Of a stretch of DNA of 64,000 bases, positions 1 to 10,346 are shown piece by piece; position 1 is the stretch's first letter; the number at the start of each line of letters is the position of its first letter. The notes below the pieces were generated by a model. That model saw only the letters and a list, made by a program, of their open reading frames with translations. It was not told where the DNA came from and did not search any database. Made by a program: the position numbers and the translations under genes. The DNA is from Chloranthus sessilifolius (taxonomy: Eukaryota > Streptophyta > Magnoliopsida > Chloranthales > Chloranthaceae). Where the stretch lies: NCBI GenBank assembly GCA_021018995.1, contig CM037593.1, positions 9,266,088-9,330,087 of the forward strand, in the 5' to 3' direction.

Positions 1-798
1 GGAAAGTTTGGGTAGATGATACCCCTGATTATGATTAATATGATGATGATGTTGAAACAAAATTTGTTTAATTTGAATGGCTTGATCCTCAATTCGAGAA
101 TAGATATCTTGAGCAATTTCAAGTGGAAGAATAATTTTGATTTTCTCAAAGAAACAAATTCTCTTGAGACGTTGGAGAATTGGATCTGGAGAATAGGACT
201 CAAGAATTTCAATGAGTTCAAGAAAATGAGATATTTTTTCAAGAGTAAAATTCTCTTCTTCCCAATTACAAGTATCTAAGAGGGAAAGAAGACCATTATA
301 GAATTTTTGAATATTGGTCTCCTGAGTTCTGATTTTATTTTGTAAAGAACTCATATAATATCGGAGTCTTTTCCAAGTACTCATAGCATGACTTTTCCAT
401 ATGGTATTCACATCTTGGTGAATGGTAGCAGATATGCTGGGATTATGGAAATTAGGAATTTTTTGCATTTGATATATTTCTTTTTTGGTAAGTGGGGTGA
501 TTCTCTCAACACAAGTTTTTTCCCGCTGTTGAGTAGTCTGACCAATACTGGTTTTTTCCAGTTTTTGAGCGGTCTGGTATATTGTCAAGGCCTGTCTTAC
601 TTCAAAAATAGAATTATGCATTTCATAATATGCATTTGGGAAATGAAATATTTGGCTATGACAAGATTTCCATGAGAGGTATATGCCTGGTTGGAATCCT
701 CTTAAGACAGCATAAGCCTTTCTCTGGGGAGAAGTAATATCTCCTCTGATAGGATATTGTTCAAGATAGAACTTTCTGGATTGGCTACTATTAGCCAT
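1..798 (-). pseudogene. Endogenous pararetrovirus copy 1: viroplasmin/transactivator-like ORF, partial
   Basis: An uninterrupted minus-strand frame opens at an ATG at 798 and runs off the left edge after about 266 codons. Residues about 5-65 look like the Caulimovirus viroplasmin/RNase HI-like fold, with a K-F-Y start, a G-x-x-P-G-I-Y-x-S-W core and then an H-F-P-N-A block. In caulimovirids this protein makes inclusion bodies and transactivates translation of downstream ORFs. The ATG overlaps the end of the preceding ORF, as is common in these compact genomes. There is no stop in the visible part, so this is the best-preserved viral frame in copy 1. The family call rests on motif recognition. 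Completeness beyond the window is unknown. Confidence 0.65.
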
Positions 799-1201
799 GA
801 TCTGTAGACATAAAAAGAAGTGTTAGTAGGTCTTGGTTAAGACCAAATAATCTTGGGTAATCTTCTTGGCTTGTGCGGGAAAGTTCCTGCAAAAGTAAAC
901 TAATTAGTTTATGAAATAAAATATGAGGAGGGCAAGCTAAGATATGCTTAAAATATGAAGGAAGTGGAGTGGAAAGATGAAAAAGATTGTGACATTTAAT
1001 ATGAATGGGTATGATTGGAGATGGGGGCCCCAAAATGACACAATGGGGGAAAGAAAGAAGGCAAAGGGAAGAGCCCATCGTTGGCGGGGAAATAAAATCA
1101 AAAGTTAAGGGAATATTATGAAATTGGATATGGATACCCTTATGATCTACCTGAAAGAAGGGTAGAAGAGTATTAATAAAAGGTAAACCAAGTATAGCCA
1201 A
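791..1201 (-). pseudogene. Pararetrovirus copy 1: end of protease domain fused to out-of-frame tail
   Basis: The first 38 or so residues (I-L-G-L-P-F-I-N onward) match the C-terminal strand of the retroviral-type aspartic protease also seen in copy 2 (I-L-G-T-P-F-M-T). The remainder is rich in Pro, His and Leu and resembles nothing in copy 2, so it is probably read out of frame. The frame overlaps the preceding protease ORF in a different phase, which implies a frameshift near 1200. The reverse transcriptase and RNase H expected next are missing: the viroplasmin-like ATG follows at 798. A deletion of roughly 2 kb is inferred by comparison with copy 2. Confidence 0.55.
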
Positions 1202-1875
1202 TTGGTGACATTGGTAAGAATCATAAAGGTGGTAGGCATAGTGATGCCATGATGGTGGATATAAATATCTACTTTATGGTGAATAACCATACGATGACCA
1301 CTAGCATTGAGGAGACTATGATGAGCCTTAACCAAATAGTGAGAAGGGATGATACCTTCATGAAGGCAGTTCATATCAGCACCCCTATCAACTAGTGCAA
1401 TAACATCCCTTAGGATTAAATCATGAATAATTAAATTAATTTTAATATACCATTTCTTGGATGGTATTTGGGTAATTGGTTGTAGATAATTATCGTGGAT
1501 TGAAATATTGTCCTCAATGTTCTGTTGACTCGCTAAGCTAGTTATTTCTAGTTTATGGAGTCTTGATTTGAGTGATAAAATTTCTTGAGTGATTTGTTGT
1601 TTGAATTGATTAAATTCAAGGGTCAAGGATGGATCATTATAATGAGAAGTGTTGGCTAGAGATAATGATTTAGACCCGGGGTCTTCAAGTCGATTAAATA
1701 ATTCTTTGATTGAATAAGGATTTTCAATAATTAAATCCTTTTTCTTTTCAATTTTAGCCATGGATATACATGCTTCGATTAATTTAGATTTCATGATAGG
1801 ATCTTCGGTTTTCTCAATTACATCGATCAAAGATTGTTGACTTTCACTAAGAACATTTAGATTTAGATTGTTCAT
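1147..1875 (-). pseudogene. Pararetrovirus copy 1: aspartic protease region, active site altered
   Basis: The frame is continuous with the coat-protein frame upstream: a single TAA at 2059-2061 separates them and the phase is kept across 1876-2058, which reads as a Ser/Asp-rich linker. The first 130 residues are a helical linker. The protease begins around residue 140. Its active-site motif at residues 163-167 is D-R-G-A-D, where the family has D-S/T-G-A, so the enzyme would be dead. The frame is lost after about residue 227. In caulimovirids this protease cuts the polyprotein. Copy 2 at 8601-8670 keeps the normal motif. Confidence 0.7.
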
Positions 1876-2058
1876 AGTAGCGAATGTCTGCCAATTATTA
1901 TCTGGTGAGATTAGAGGTTGACAATGACAACCAGGATGATGATCTTCCGAAGAAGAAGAGGAAGTAGTAAGACTATGAGTCTCATCAGAATCAGATTTCC
2001 CCTCATCAGGAGAAGTAGGATCATCAATTAAGAGTTTCGATAGGGTTAATTTTAACCC

Positions 2059-3126
2059 TTAATCCTGTATTTGGTTTAGTTTGTGTTGAAGAGGGCATCT
2101 ATTGGCATAATGGCCAAATCGATGACATTTATAACATCTAATATCTTTATTATTGTTTGATTGTTTTTCTCGACCTTTTCGAGAAGATGGAGGATATTTA
2201 TTTGTGGGATATTGTTTTTTCTTTCTAAATGGTTTATAATTAGGATCAGTATCTTTCAATCTTTTTTCTTTCCTTCTTGGAGGAAAATTGATTTTTGTAT
2301 CATAAGCAAATTGGTCACAGAATTCACCTAATTCCTTACTACCAGTAAGTTGTTGTTGTTTTAATTGGTGGTGTAATTTTAGATCATTACACAAAGTAAG
2401 ACCTTCACGTATGATTACACTTATTAATTGACCATAAGTATATTGATTATGATCAATACTTTGGTCATCAGAATTTCTTAGTTTATTTATGACCTTTTCA
2501 GCAAATAAGCTGGGAAGGCCATCAATGAACTTAGCCTTCCAATATTCATTGTCAGCATCAGTTCTTTGCATGACCTTAGTCAGGAAAACATCCTTGTACC
2601 ATCTGAAATGAGTTAAGGATGGACAACGAAGATTTTGAAGAAGTTCTCTCCTTCTTTCTTGTTGATGCTTCCAAGATCCATTAAAATGTAGTATTATACT
2701 TTGGGTTAAAGTATAAACTACATCTCCATAGGTCTTATATTGACCAGTATTTTCATTTTTTACTTGTTTCTTTGAGTGAAGAATTTCATCTCTTTGACGT
2801 TGGGTGAGCAAATTATCCCACCAACCTTTAAGAATACCAGAAAAACTAGTAACGATTAACCGAGCAATCTGGTGATCAGGATTATTACTTTGTTTGAGAA
2901 TAGTGCTATACATAAACATTTTATGCACAATTTCAAAGATTGCATATTCAGATTTACCATCAATATTCCATTCATAAATGGATCTATGATCGTAAGAATT
3001 TTGAACATTCATATAATCTTCTTCATAAAGAAGATCTTGTGAAGTGGGTCTTGGATAATAATATCTAGAATAAATATCCCATTTATTCTGAGAAGGCCTG
3101 GAATATTGAATTTTATTAAATTCCAT
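2059..3126 (-). pseudogene. Pararetrovirus copy 1: coat protein core with zinc knuckle
   Basis: 355 residues. The middle carries the caulimovirid capsid signature: a Y-E-W-N-I-D-G block near residue 51, W-W-D-N at 102-105 and an F-R-W-Y-K-D-V-F-L block near 175-185. A basic K/R-rich stretch (about 285-330) precedes an intact C-x2-C-x4-H-x4-C zinc knuckle at 331-344, which in this family binds the pregenomic RNA. The ATG is internal to the ancestral frame. The N-terminal capsid half lies in the overlapping frame at 3009-4049, so a frameshift near 3126-3150 splits one ORF. Copy 2 has lost this core altogether. Confidence 0.75.
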
Positions 3127-4049
3127 AGCATTTTGTATATATTCAAAATGATTTGAAGTTGATCAATCTGCATAGGATTGCCATCATCTGTTAATATATT
3201 AATTTGTAAAGAATTTTTCTTATCTTTTAAAGACAGATTATGTAACCGATAGGTTATTTTATCGATAAATTTCTCTTGTTTGATTTGTTGTGATTTCGAA
3301 GACAGATTAATTCCTGTAACTTCCAATGGTGGTTTTATATTTGGTTGGTCAAAATGAACAGTAGGACGTTCTTTAGGAAAAGAAATCATTTCTTCAATTC
3401 TATTTAATTGTTGGCCAATTGTTTGGAGATTAATATTGGTAAAATTATTTTGTTTATATAAATTGGATAAATCTGGTTTTGCAGGATTGATAGGTTGAGA
3501 TGAAGAATCAATTGGATGAATTAAAGCAAAAGCTTCAATAGATATGGATGAATGTGGTTGCATGATTTTTAAAGCTTCAGCAGGAGGATGAATAGACTGG
3601 ATGATGGTTCCATCCATCTTTTGCCAAGCCTTTTGAATATCTGCAAGGAGATGTATTCTCCTTTCGTCTTGATTCATTTCCATGTATTGTGTAGCTTTGA
3701 ACCATTTGACAAAAGGAATAATTTGATAGGAAGATTCTATATAGTGATAGAATTGTTCCTTAAAATATTGTAACTTTTGAGTGAAATTTTTTTTGAAGTA
3801 CCAATCTCTAAATGATTTATATTGATCGTGCTGAAATTCAGCATTGATATCTGATCGATTAATTACAAAATCTTTTGGTTTTGTAATAAATTCTGGTTTT
3901 AATAATTGTTTAAGACCTTCTTGGTCTTTAGTAGCACTGAAAAATGTCTCAATGGTATTATTGATCCATTTTGGAGATTGATTGATATTATTAAGCCAGT
4001 GGGCTAATTTAGGATTTTGATTATATTGTTGAAAACTAAAACTTGACAT
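3009..4049 (-). pseudogene. Pararetrovirus copy 1: N-terminal part of coat-protein polyprotein
   Basis: 346 residues from an ATG at 4049, directly after the leader repeat. Residues about 55-150 align by eye with the N-terminal fragment of copy 2 (9657-9884 and beyond): shared K-P-K/S-K-D-F-x-I-N-R-S block, then I-I-P-F-V-K-W-F-K-A-T-Q-Y. Residues after about 305 are the out-of-frame reading of the capsid start, so the useful product ends there. No movement-protein motif was recognised, so this copy may have lost that domain or keep it where I cannot see it. Confidence 0.65.
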
Positions 4050-4063
4050 TTACACAATGAATT

Positions 4064-4527
4064 TTTTTTATTTTTTTATTTTAATTTATTTTATTTTATT
4101 AATTTGAAAACAGAAAGAGAAAAGAGTGCTAAAAAGGTTGGTGTAGATACTAATACAACTGTAATTTCATATGTGAATAGTAAACATGAATAGTACTACT
4201 AGAGTGAATAGTGACCCGAGCTACTATTCATCTGCATAGTGACTAGTATTCATCTTCTTCCCAAAGTATCCCAATATTACTAATCATATGTCTGTAAAGG
4301 GAATAATACTCATTTTCTTACCTTTGACCTTCAAAACTACTAGTATACCTTTCTAAATTCTTCTCTAAAATCACTAGTTACCTTCCTTCCTATCTTCTCA
4401 AAAATAATAAATAGTTAGATCTGTCAAATTAATACCAAATAGTATTTTCTCTATCTGCGTCAGTCAACGACTTGTGGGATTTACTCGGCATCTCGCAATC
4501 ACTACATCTCGCAATTTACCCAACGCG
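4064..4527 (-). repeat. Pararetrovirus leader repeat, copy 1
   Basis: About 460 bp just upstream (minus sense) of the copy 1 polyprotein ATG. It is repeated nearly base for base at 9888-10346 in front of copy 2, with scattered substitutions. This marks equivalent points of two viral genome units in the same orientation and fixes their head-to-tail arrangement. The stretch is non-coding with repeated TGAATAGT words. I found no convincing initiator-tRNA-Met primer site in it. Confidence 0.75.
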
Positions 4528-4917
4528 ACCTTTCACCGCGAGATAACACCCAATAGTAACAAGCAGATCCTCCTATCTATCTTTCTAAGAATTTAAGAAA
4601 GTCAATAATGTCGTAACGTGAGATTCCTTAAGAAAGGTCAATAGTAATTTGGAAAATCAGGTAAGACTATGAATAGTATTCCATGTGCAGAGATACTCAC
4701 AGTATCCGGAGAACCAGGGAAGATGATAAACAGTAGTCCGCCTGCAGATCCATAGCAGACAGAACAACCGGTCACGGTTTCCTACTATTTGGACGTTCCT
4801 TATAGAGTTGGGGGAAGAGAGGTTACGGAAAGAAAATAAAACGATGCACTTAAAGATTAATGCATGCAAAACACAAAGAGCAAATCCCGACTAAACAAAA
4901 GATAAAATATACAAACT

Positions 4918-4923
4918 TTTATT
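4918..4923 (-). terminator. Poly(A) signal AATAAA of pararetroviral transcript
   Basis: Minus-strand AATAAA, about 150 bases downstream of the inferred start. The position suits the short terminal redundancy of caulimovirid pregenomic RNA. Confidence 0.5.
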
Positions 4924-5099
4924 ACAAAAACATAAACAAAGGGAGAATACTTACAAGGGTTTCTCCACTAGCATAAACAAAAGAAAGAAAAATAATAACA
5001 AGATGAAAAGACGAAAGGAGAAGAGAAGAGAAAGACTAAAGAAAAGAAAAGAGAATTGCGGTTATTCCGCTTGGTGCCTGGACATGTCCCAAGCTACCC

Positions 5100-5107
5100 T
5101 TTATATA
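5100..5107 (-). promoter_or_regulatory. TATA box of pararetroviral promoter
   Basis: Minus-strand TATATAAA followed by GGG. It lies 140-165 bases from the two ocs-like elements. Transcription is inferred to begin about 30 bases further, near 5070, leading into a roughly 1-kb leader. Confidence 0.65.
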
Positions 5108-5207
5108 CAAGATTGGCGGACTTAAGGATGTATGAAGTCCGATAGTGGAGGGACACGTGTGCTAGATTCATTTGTTGTAGTCGCTTCGTCCCAAAGTAAT
5201 TGCTGTA

Positions 5208-5227
5208 TGATGTCAGGGCTTGCATCA
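5208..5227. promoter_or_regulatory. ocs/as-1-like element, degenerate copy
   Basis: Resembles the 20-bp ocs consensus (TGACG-half, AAG core, second ACG-half) at about 16 of 20 positions by eye. It has TGATG in place of TGACG on the left. It shares the AGGGCTTGCATCA half exactly with the element at 5247. Confidence 0.5.
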
Positions 5228-5246
5228 TACTGAAATTATTGCTGGA

Positions 5247-5266
5247 TGACGTAAGGGCTTGCATCA
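5247..5266. promoter_or_regulatory. ocs/as-1-like element, strong copy
   Basis: Starts TGACGTAAGG and ends CTTGCATCA. About 18 of 20 positions fit the ocs consensus bound by plant TGA bZIP factors. The same element type drives the CaMV 35S promoter and Agrobacterium opine promoters. Spacing to the first copy is 39 bp. Confidence 0.65.
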
Positions 5267-5396
5267 TAGGATACTATTGAGGACAACTGGATGAATAATG
5301 TTGTATTTGTATATTGGAGGAACAACTGGAGAGATAATAATAATGCTGTATCGTCATTGCTTTTGTCTGCTATCAATGGATTGGTCAAGACAAAGC

Positions 5397-6770
5397 TTAT
5401 TTGCTTTTATCCTGTACCTTATGGATAATATTTTCCCAAAAGTCCCCTAGTGATGGATAGGGACTATCTGGTTGCGATTCGCCAGCTAAGACATTGAAGG
5501 AATTATCAGAAGAAGTCAAGGAGTCCTCATCTGATTGTGCTGCTGCTGATGGTATTGCTGTTGATTGCTCGAAGGTCTGAAGAAAATGGGCCTTCATCGA
5601 GATGAGACATTTGTGATTGATTTGAGCTTCTGTTAACTCTGGATGCTGCTTTCTGATCATCTCTTTGAATATTTCAAATGGATTTGAGGCAAGAGAAGGA
5701 AAAGGAGCCTTTGATTGTGATGATTTAGAATGCTGAGAAATAATAGAAGAAATTTCTGCCAATTTGGAATCAAGATCGGGAAAATTTTCCCACCAACGGA
5801 CCCAATGAGTACGAAGAAGGATAGGAATATGAGTATCAGAGGAAACTTGAATATTCCACATATAGATCCAAGGAATACCACATTCGGTAAAGAAATAAAA
5901 GGATACTTCATCGGGATGAATAGTTTTAGATTTGAATTTTGGATGAATCTCTTCATATCGATTATATAAAGAGAAAACTGATTTAGGAAGAATTTGAGAA
6001 GTAGGGCCGAAATGGAGCCACCACACAAAGAACCAATTTGGATAACCTGCTTGAAGAATTGCAGGATAAATTTTGATGAACCAGGAATGTTTCTGTTTGG
6101 GGTTCATATAAAAGAAAACATTGGTGAAGGCTTGGATATAATCCCAATAATTGAATGAGTGGTCAGAACTCAATTTTCTGGCTTTGTTTAGGTCAAAACC
6201 CCAAGAGGAAGGTTTAAGGATTTTATGGATGATAGCTTTGCTATAGGAAATTGGGCTATCTGACCTTTGATTGTCCATATGGTGAGTAAAAGTAATGGAC
6301 CCTGTTGAGGTAAGAATGGCTTCAGCAATAATGCGGGTTTTGCCCTCAAGGGCAGGATAACCATGAATATCAAGGTACCTGTTCTTAATTTCCCATTGAT
6401 TAGATATCCATTGCATATCATCTGGTTCTAATATCATAATATTAGATATAATATCCTTTTGTATATAATTAGAGTCTTTTAATTCGTTGGCGGCTGAGTT
6501 AGCCTTTTCTCTCGCCTGGTTAGCGGAATTAGTTAATGTGTTTTGAGATAATATTTCTTTCCCTTTTTGGGGAAGAGATCGATTATTCTGGATTATTTTC
6601 CAGAGCTAACAATCGTCTGCAACTTCTTTTGATTTTGATACAGGGATATTGCCCCGTCTTGGATTTGATTGTTTTTCAGGGATATTGCCCTAACGATCTT
6701 TTGATTGAGGTACAGGGATATTGCCCTGACCGTATCTGCCATTAAATCCTCCTGATGAGGATGCTGCCAT
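5397..6770 (-). pseudogene. Pararetrovirus copy 2: 3'-terminal ORF (viroplasmin/transactivator position)
   Basis: A frame opens at an ATG at 6770, overlapping the 3' end of the RT/RNase H frame, and runs to 5397. Two TAG stops (6690-6692 and 6606-6608) interrupt its first 55 codons; the 346 codons from 6437 are open. It is rich in Trp and aromatic residues (W-D-Y-I-Q-A-F, P-N-W-F-x-x-W-W) and ends in a Ser-rich acidic tail. The position matches the viroplasmin-like ORF of copy 1, but that N-terminal fold is absent here, so this may be the C-terminal half of the same protein or a different last ORF. No catalytic motif is recognised. Confidence 0.55.
6641..6734 (-). repeat. 36-bp tandem repeat inside viral 3' ORF
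   Basis: CAGGGATATTGCCC begins at 6641, 6677 and 6713, an exact 36-bp period over about 2.6 units. The period is a multiple of three, so the 3'-ORF frame reads a repeated 12-residue G-N-I-P unit. Both stops in this ORF lie in or next to the array. Confidence 0.8.
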
Positions 6771-6877
6771 GAGGACTTTCCTTGCAAAAACTCACGAGTT
6801 AGGAAGTCAGGGAGAGAGTTTGTCTCTCCTTTAATATATTCAATTTGAAAATCAAAAGAAGATAATTCGGCTTGCCA

Positions 6878-7690
6878 TCATCTGACAAAGATTTGTTTTG
6901 AAACCAAATTCTTAACATCTTTTTGCAAAACAGATTTTGCTGCTCTACAGTCTATTCTGAGTAAAAATGTTTGATTTAGTAAATCATCTTGAAATTTATG
7001 AATGCTTTTAACAATGGATAAAACTTCTTGTTTTATAGTTGAATAATTTGTTTGGGCATCTTTCCAAACACCAGAAGTATATCTAATTAATTCTTCCTTC
7101 TGATTAGAAGGATTTATTTGTTTGAGAATTCCTCCATAACCAATATTAGAGGCATCAGTCTCAACAATTTTAGGCCAATTAGGGTTTGCCAGAGCTAAAC
7201 AAGGAATTTGTTTAACTAATGTTTTGATATGTCGAACAGCTTTTGTGTGCTCATCTGTCCAAGGAGATGGATTCTTTTGAAGCCTTGATTGTAAGATTTT
7301 TATGGCATGAGCAAGATGATGAATGAAATTAGCAATATAATTGAGACTACCCAAAAATCGTTGTAGTTGAGTTTTGTCTAAAGTCTCATATGAAAATTTT
7401 GAGGCAAATTCAATACTACGATCAATTGGGATAATGTGACCTTGGTAAATGTTATGATCAAGAAATCGAACATTGGTTTGGAATAATTTGATTTTATGAG
7501 CATATATAACTAATCCATTTTTGTGGATGATATCTTTAAATATTTTTAGATGTTTAAAATGTTGTTCAATGGATTTAGAAAAGATGAGTATGTCATCGAT
7601 GTAGACGATTGAAAAGTCGGTATAAGGGGTGAATATATCATTCATAATGTTTTGGAATTCAAATGGAGCATTTTTAAGACCAAAGGGCAT
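6878..7690 (-). pseudogene. Pararetrovirus copy 2: reverse transcriptase palm and RNase H
   Basis: 270 residues from M-P-F-G-L-K-N-A-P. The RT catalytic motif Y-I-D-D is intact at 30-33. A Q-R-F-L-G-S-L-N-Y-I connection follows near 110-120. RNase H starts near 170 with E-T-D-A-S-N-I-G-Y-G-G, then K-Q-E-V-L-S-I and the D-C-R-A-A-K block. The frame stops at 6878-6880 (TGA after I-F-V-R). The same frame continues beyond it through the last RNase H residues into the 6593-6787 ORF. Upstream it is cut from the rest of RT by a frameshift near 7715 and a TGA at 7699-7701. In the virus this enzyme copies pregenomic RNA to DNA. Confidence 0.85.
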
Positions 7691-9066
7691 AACATTTCAT
7701 TCAAAATATCCAAATGGACAGTAAAGGTAGTTTTGTACCTGTCGGTCTCCGCGACTTGAATTTGCCAATACCCCGATTTGAGGTCAAATTTGAAAAAAAT
7801 GGAGGCAGAATGTAATCTGTCCAATAAATCATTTTTGTTGGGAATAGGATAGCGAATCCATTGAAGACAATCATTCAATGGTTTGTAATTGATGACTAAG
7901 CGAGGAGTTCCTCGTTCCTTCTCAGCATTTTTATTTACATAAAAAGCTGTACAACTCCAAGGAGAGTGACTAGGGCGAATAAGTTGTTGGTGTATTAAAC
8001 TGGCAATTTCAGTTTTACATAATTCCAAGTAAGCAAGCTTCATCTTACTGGGACGAGCTTTAGTCGGAATATGTTTTTCATTGAAATCAGGATTGTAAGG
8101 AAGAGAAACAATATGTTTCTTTCGATCCCAAAAAGCATTAGGTATGTCACTGCATATATCAGTATGATAAGATTTCAAGAGTTGCGCAATTTTTAATTGG
8201 ATTGTAGGAGATGCTAATTGTTTTTCTAAAGATAAACACTTGACTTCTTGTTGTAGGAAGGTAAGTTGTTTTTCTTTGGAAATTAAATTAGATTCCATAG
8301 AATTAATCACCTTTGTTTGAGGTGGAGTTACGAATGGAAACATAAGATTATGTCCATTATATTGGGCATAGATCCCAGAATTATCGACCTTTATTAAGGA
8401 AAAAATAGAGGTCATAAATGGAGTACCAAGAATAATAATTTGGTGTAAATCCTTGATAAGAATAAAATTTGATGGAATACATATGCCATTGTTGCAAATA
8501 TTAACATGCTTGAGTTTATATTTAATTTGCATTTTATGACCACTAGCATTATTAAGAATTTGAGTGGTTTTATCAAAATATTGGGTAGGAACTAATCCTT
8601 CCTGAATACAATTAAGATCTGCACCACTATCAATAAGAGCAACAACATCTTTAATCGTAAATTCTTGATTAATCACCATGGTGATTTGAGTGTACCATTG
8701 TTGAGTTGTAACTTGACTCAAAGCATGAACAAGATTAGGAGGAATCAAAGATTTCTTATGGGTCTTTAATTCCGATTTGATTAAATTGATCTCATATTTT
8801 AGATCATTAATATTTGACGATCTTATTAAAGAAGCTTGATTAGAGTCAAGAGACTCTTGATTAGACTCTGGATGAGAGTCAAATGATGAATTATTTAATG
8901 AAGAAGGATCATTTTGAGATATAAGAATTTTAGGGTCTTTGTTATATAATGGTTCGGGTTTCTTCTTCATTTTACACCGATTAGCATAATGATCATATTT
9001 GATACATTTAAAGTATTGAATATGTTCTTGAGATTTAGATTTTGATTTCTTTGGCTTTTTGGACAA
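7642..9066 (-). pseudogene. Pararetrovirus copy 2: zinc-knuckle remnant, aspartic protease, N-terminal RT
   Basis: 474 residues. Residues 18-31 are a decayed zinc knuckle: the first Cys is replaced and a Gly has become Asp. The protease motif D-S-G-A-D is intact at 146-150, with I-L-G-T-P-F near 210-217. RT begins around 330, with a P-W-S-C-x-A-F-Y-V block, R-L-V-I-N-Y-K-P-L-N, then F-D-L-K-S-G-Y-W-Q-I-Q-V near 425-440, which includes the first catalytic Asp. The last 25 or so residues are out of frame after a one-base change near 7715. This is the best-preserved pol gene of the two copies. Confidence 0.85.
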
Positions 9067-9533
9067 AGAGGTGTTAGTAGATTCTGAAGCTTGTTTTTGT
9101 TGTTTATAAAAGCTAGGAGGATATGGTTTTGCTTTTTATTTTCTATTGTTAACACATTGATTGATGGAGACTTAGGACTTGGCTTCTTATTGGAAGCTAA
9201 GGTTTTCATTAGTTTATTTAAGTGTTTAAGAAATTTAATATTATTATTATTATATTTATTCTTGCTCCAGGATGTGAATGTTTCCCTTCTCAAATCAGAA
9301 ACTGTATTAGGAGCACTTGACATATTCTTTGGTGATATGTTTTGTTGCTTAACCTGAGGATGGATGGTTAGTGGGACCATATGACTGATTTGATTAAAAT
9401 TGATTTGATTAGTATTTTGTTTATCTAAATGGGATAAATCTGATTTTTTAGGATTAGATGATGTCATAGAAGAAGTATGTATATTTGGTTTATTAGTAAG
9501 GAGATCCATTCTCCTTTCTTCTTCTTGGTTCAT
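8967..9533 (-). pseudogene. Pararetrovirus copy 2: capsid-region remnant with core deleted
   Basis: 188 residues, in frame with the fragment at 9657-9884 but separated from it by stops (TAG at 9657-9659 and a TAA near 9580). It starts in the M-N-Q-E-E-E-R-R segment shared with copy 1 and continues through a low-complexity Ser/Asn/Lys stretch. The W-W-D-N capsid core of copy 1 is absent, so about 1 kb has been lost here. The final residues are an out-of-frame reading of the zinc-knuckle region. Confidence 0.6.
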
Positions 9534-9656
9534 TTCCGTGTATTGGGTGGCTTTGAACCATTTGACAAAGGGAATAATTTAGTGGGAAGATTCTACATAT
9601 TGGTAGAATTTCTCCTTAAAAGATTGGAGTTGTTGATTGGAAAAAGTTTTGAAATA

Positions 9657-9884
9657 CTAATCACGAAATGATTTATATTGTTCTTGCTGAAATTCAGCAT
9701 TAATTTCAGAACGATTGATTATAAAATCTTTTGATTTTGTGATGAGAGTCGGTTCGATTAATTGTGTAAGACCTGCCTGTAGTTGAATTTGGTTATTCCT
9801 GGGAATTTGCCCAATAGTGGATTTTTTGAATATATTAGTCCATGGGATTGGTTTATAATATGAGTTTGAACTGAAAAATGACAT
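9657..9884 (-). pseudogene. Pararetrovirus copy 2: start of polyprotein
   Basis: 75 residues from an ATG at 9884 (M-S-F-F-S-S-N), equivalent to the copy 1 ATG at 4049 (M-S-S-F-S-F). The K-S-K-D-F-I-I-N-R-S-E-I-N-A-E-F-Q block is shared. It ends at a premature TAG where copy 1 reads through. Confidence 0.6.
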
Positions 9885-9887
9885 TAA

Positions 9888-10346
9888 ATTATTATTATTA
9901 TTATTTTTATTTTATTTTATTTTTAATTTGAAAACAGAAAAAGAAAGAGTGCTAAAAGGTTGATGTAGGTACCAATACAACTGTAATTCCATATGTGAAT
10001 AGTGAACGTCAATGGTACTACTAGAGTGAATAGTGACCCGAGCTACTATTCATCTGCATAGTGACTACTATTCATGTTCTTCCCAAAATATCCCAATATT
10101 ACTAATCATATTTCTATAAAGGGAATAATACTCATTTTCTTACCTTAACCTTTAAAACTACTAGTATGCCTTTCTAAATTCATCTCTAATATCACTAGTT
10201 ACCTTCCTTCTTATTTTCTCAAAAATAATAAATAGTTAGATCTGCCAAATTACTATCGAATAGTATTTTCTCTATCTGCGTCAGTCAACGACTTGTGGGA
10301 TTTACTCGGCGTCTCGCACTCACTGCATCTCGCCATTTATCCAACG
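9888..10346 (-). repeat. Pararetrovirus leader repeat, copy 2
   Basis: Near-identical to 4064-4527. Similarity ends abruptly at about 10346, where NBS-LRR sequence begins, so this is one edge of the viral insertion. No promoter element equivalent to 5100-5266 precedes it; that part of the unit is missing at this end. Confidence 0.75.

Larger units (their letters stand above)
4528..5396 (-). promoter_or_regulatory. Pararetrovirus intergenic region with pregenomic-RNA promoter
   Basis: A gene-free stretch between the end of the copy 2 viroplasmin-like ORF (5397) and the copy 1 leader. Read on the minus strand it contains, in order, two ocs/as-1-like elements, a TATA box, an inferred start near 5070, and an AATAAA about 150 bases further on. 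That order and spacing match caulimovirid promoters, where the poly(A) signal lies shortly after the start so that transcripts become terminally redundant. Only short ORFs are present, such as 4657-4869. Confidence 0.65.

Noticed and set aside
4424-4450. TGGTAT word in the viral leader as a tRNA-Met primer site
   Set aside because: Only six bases match and the second leader copy lacks it.
5657-6421. Alternative-frame ORFs over the viral 3' ORF
   Set aside because: Shadows of the 5397-6437 frame.
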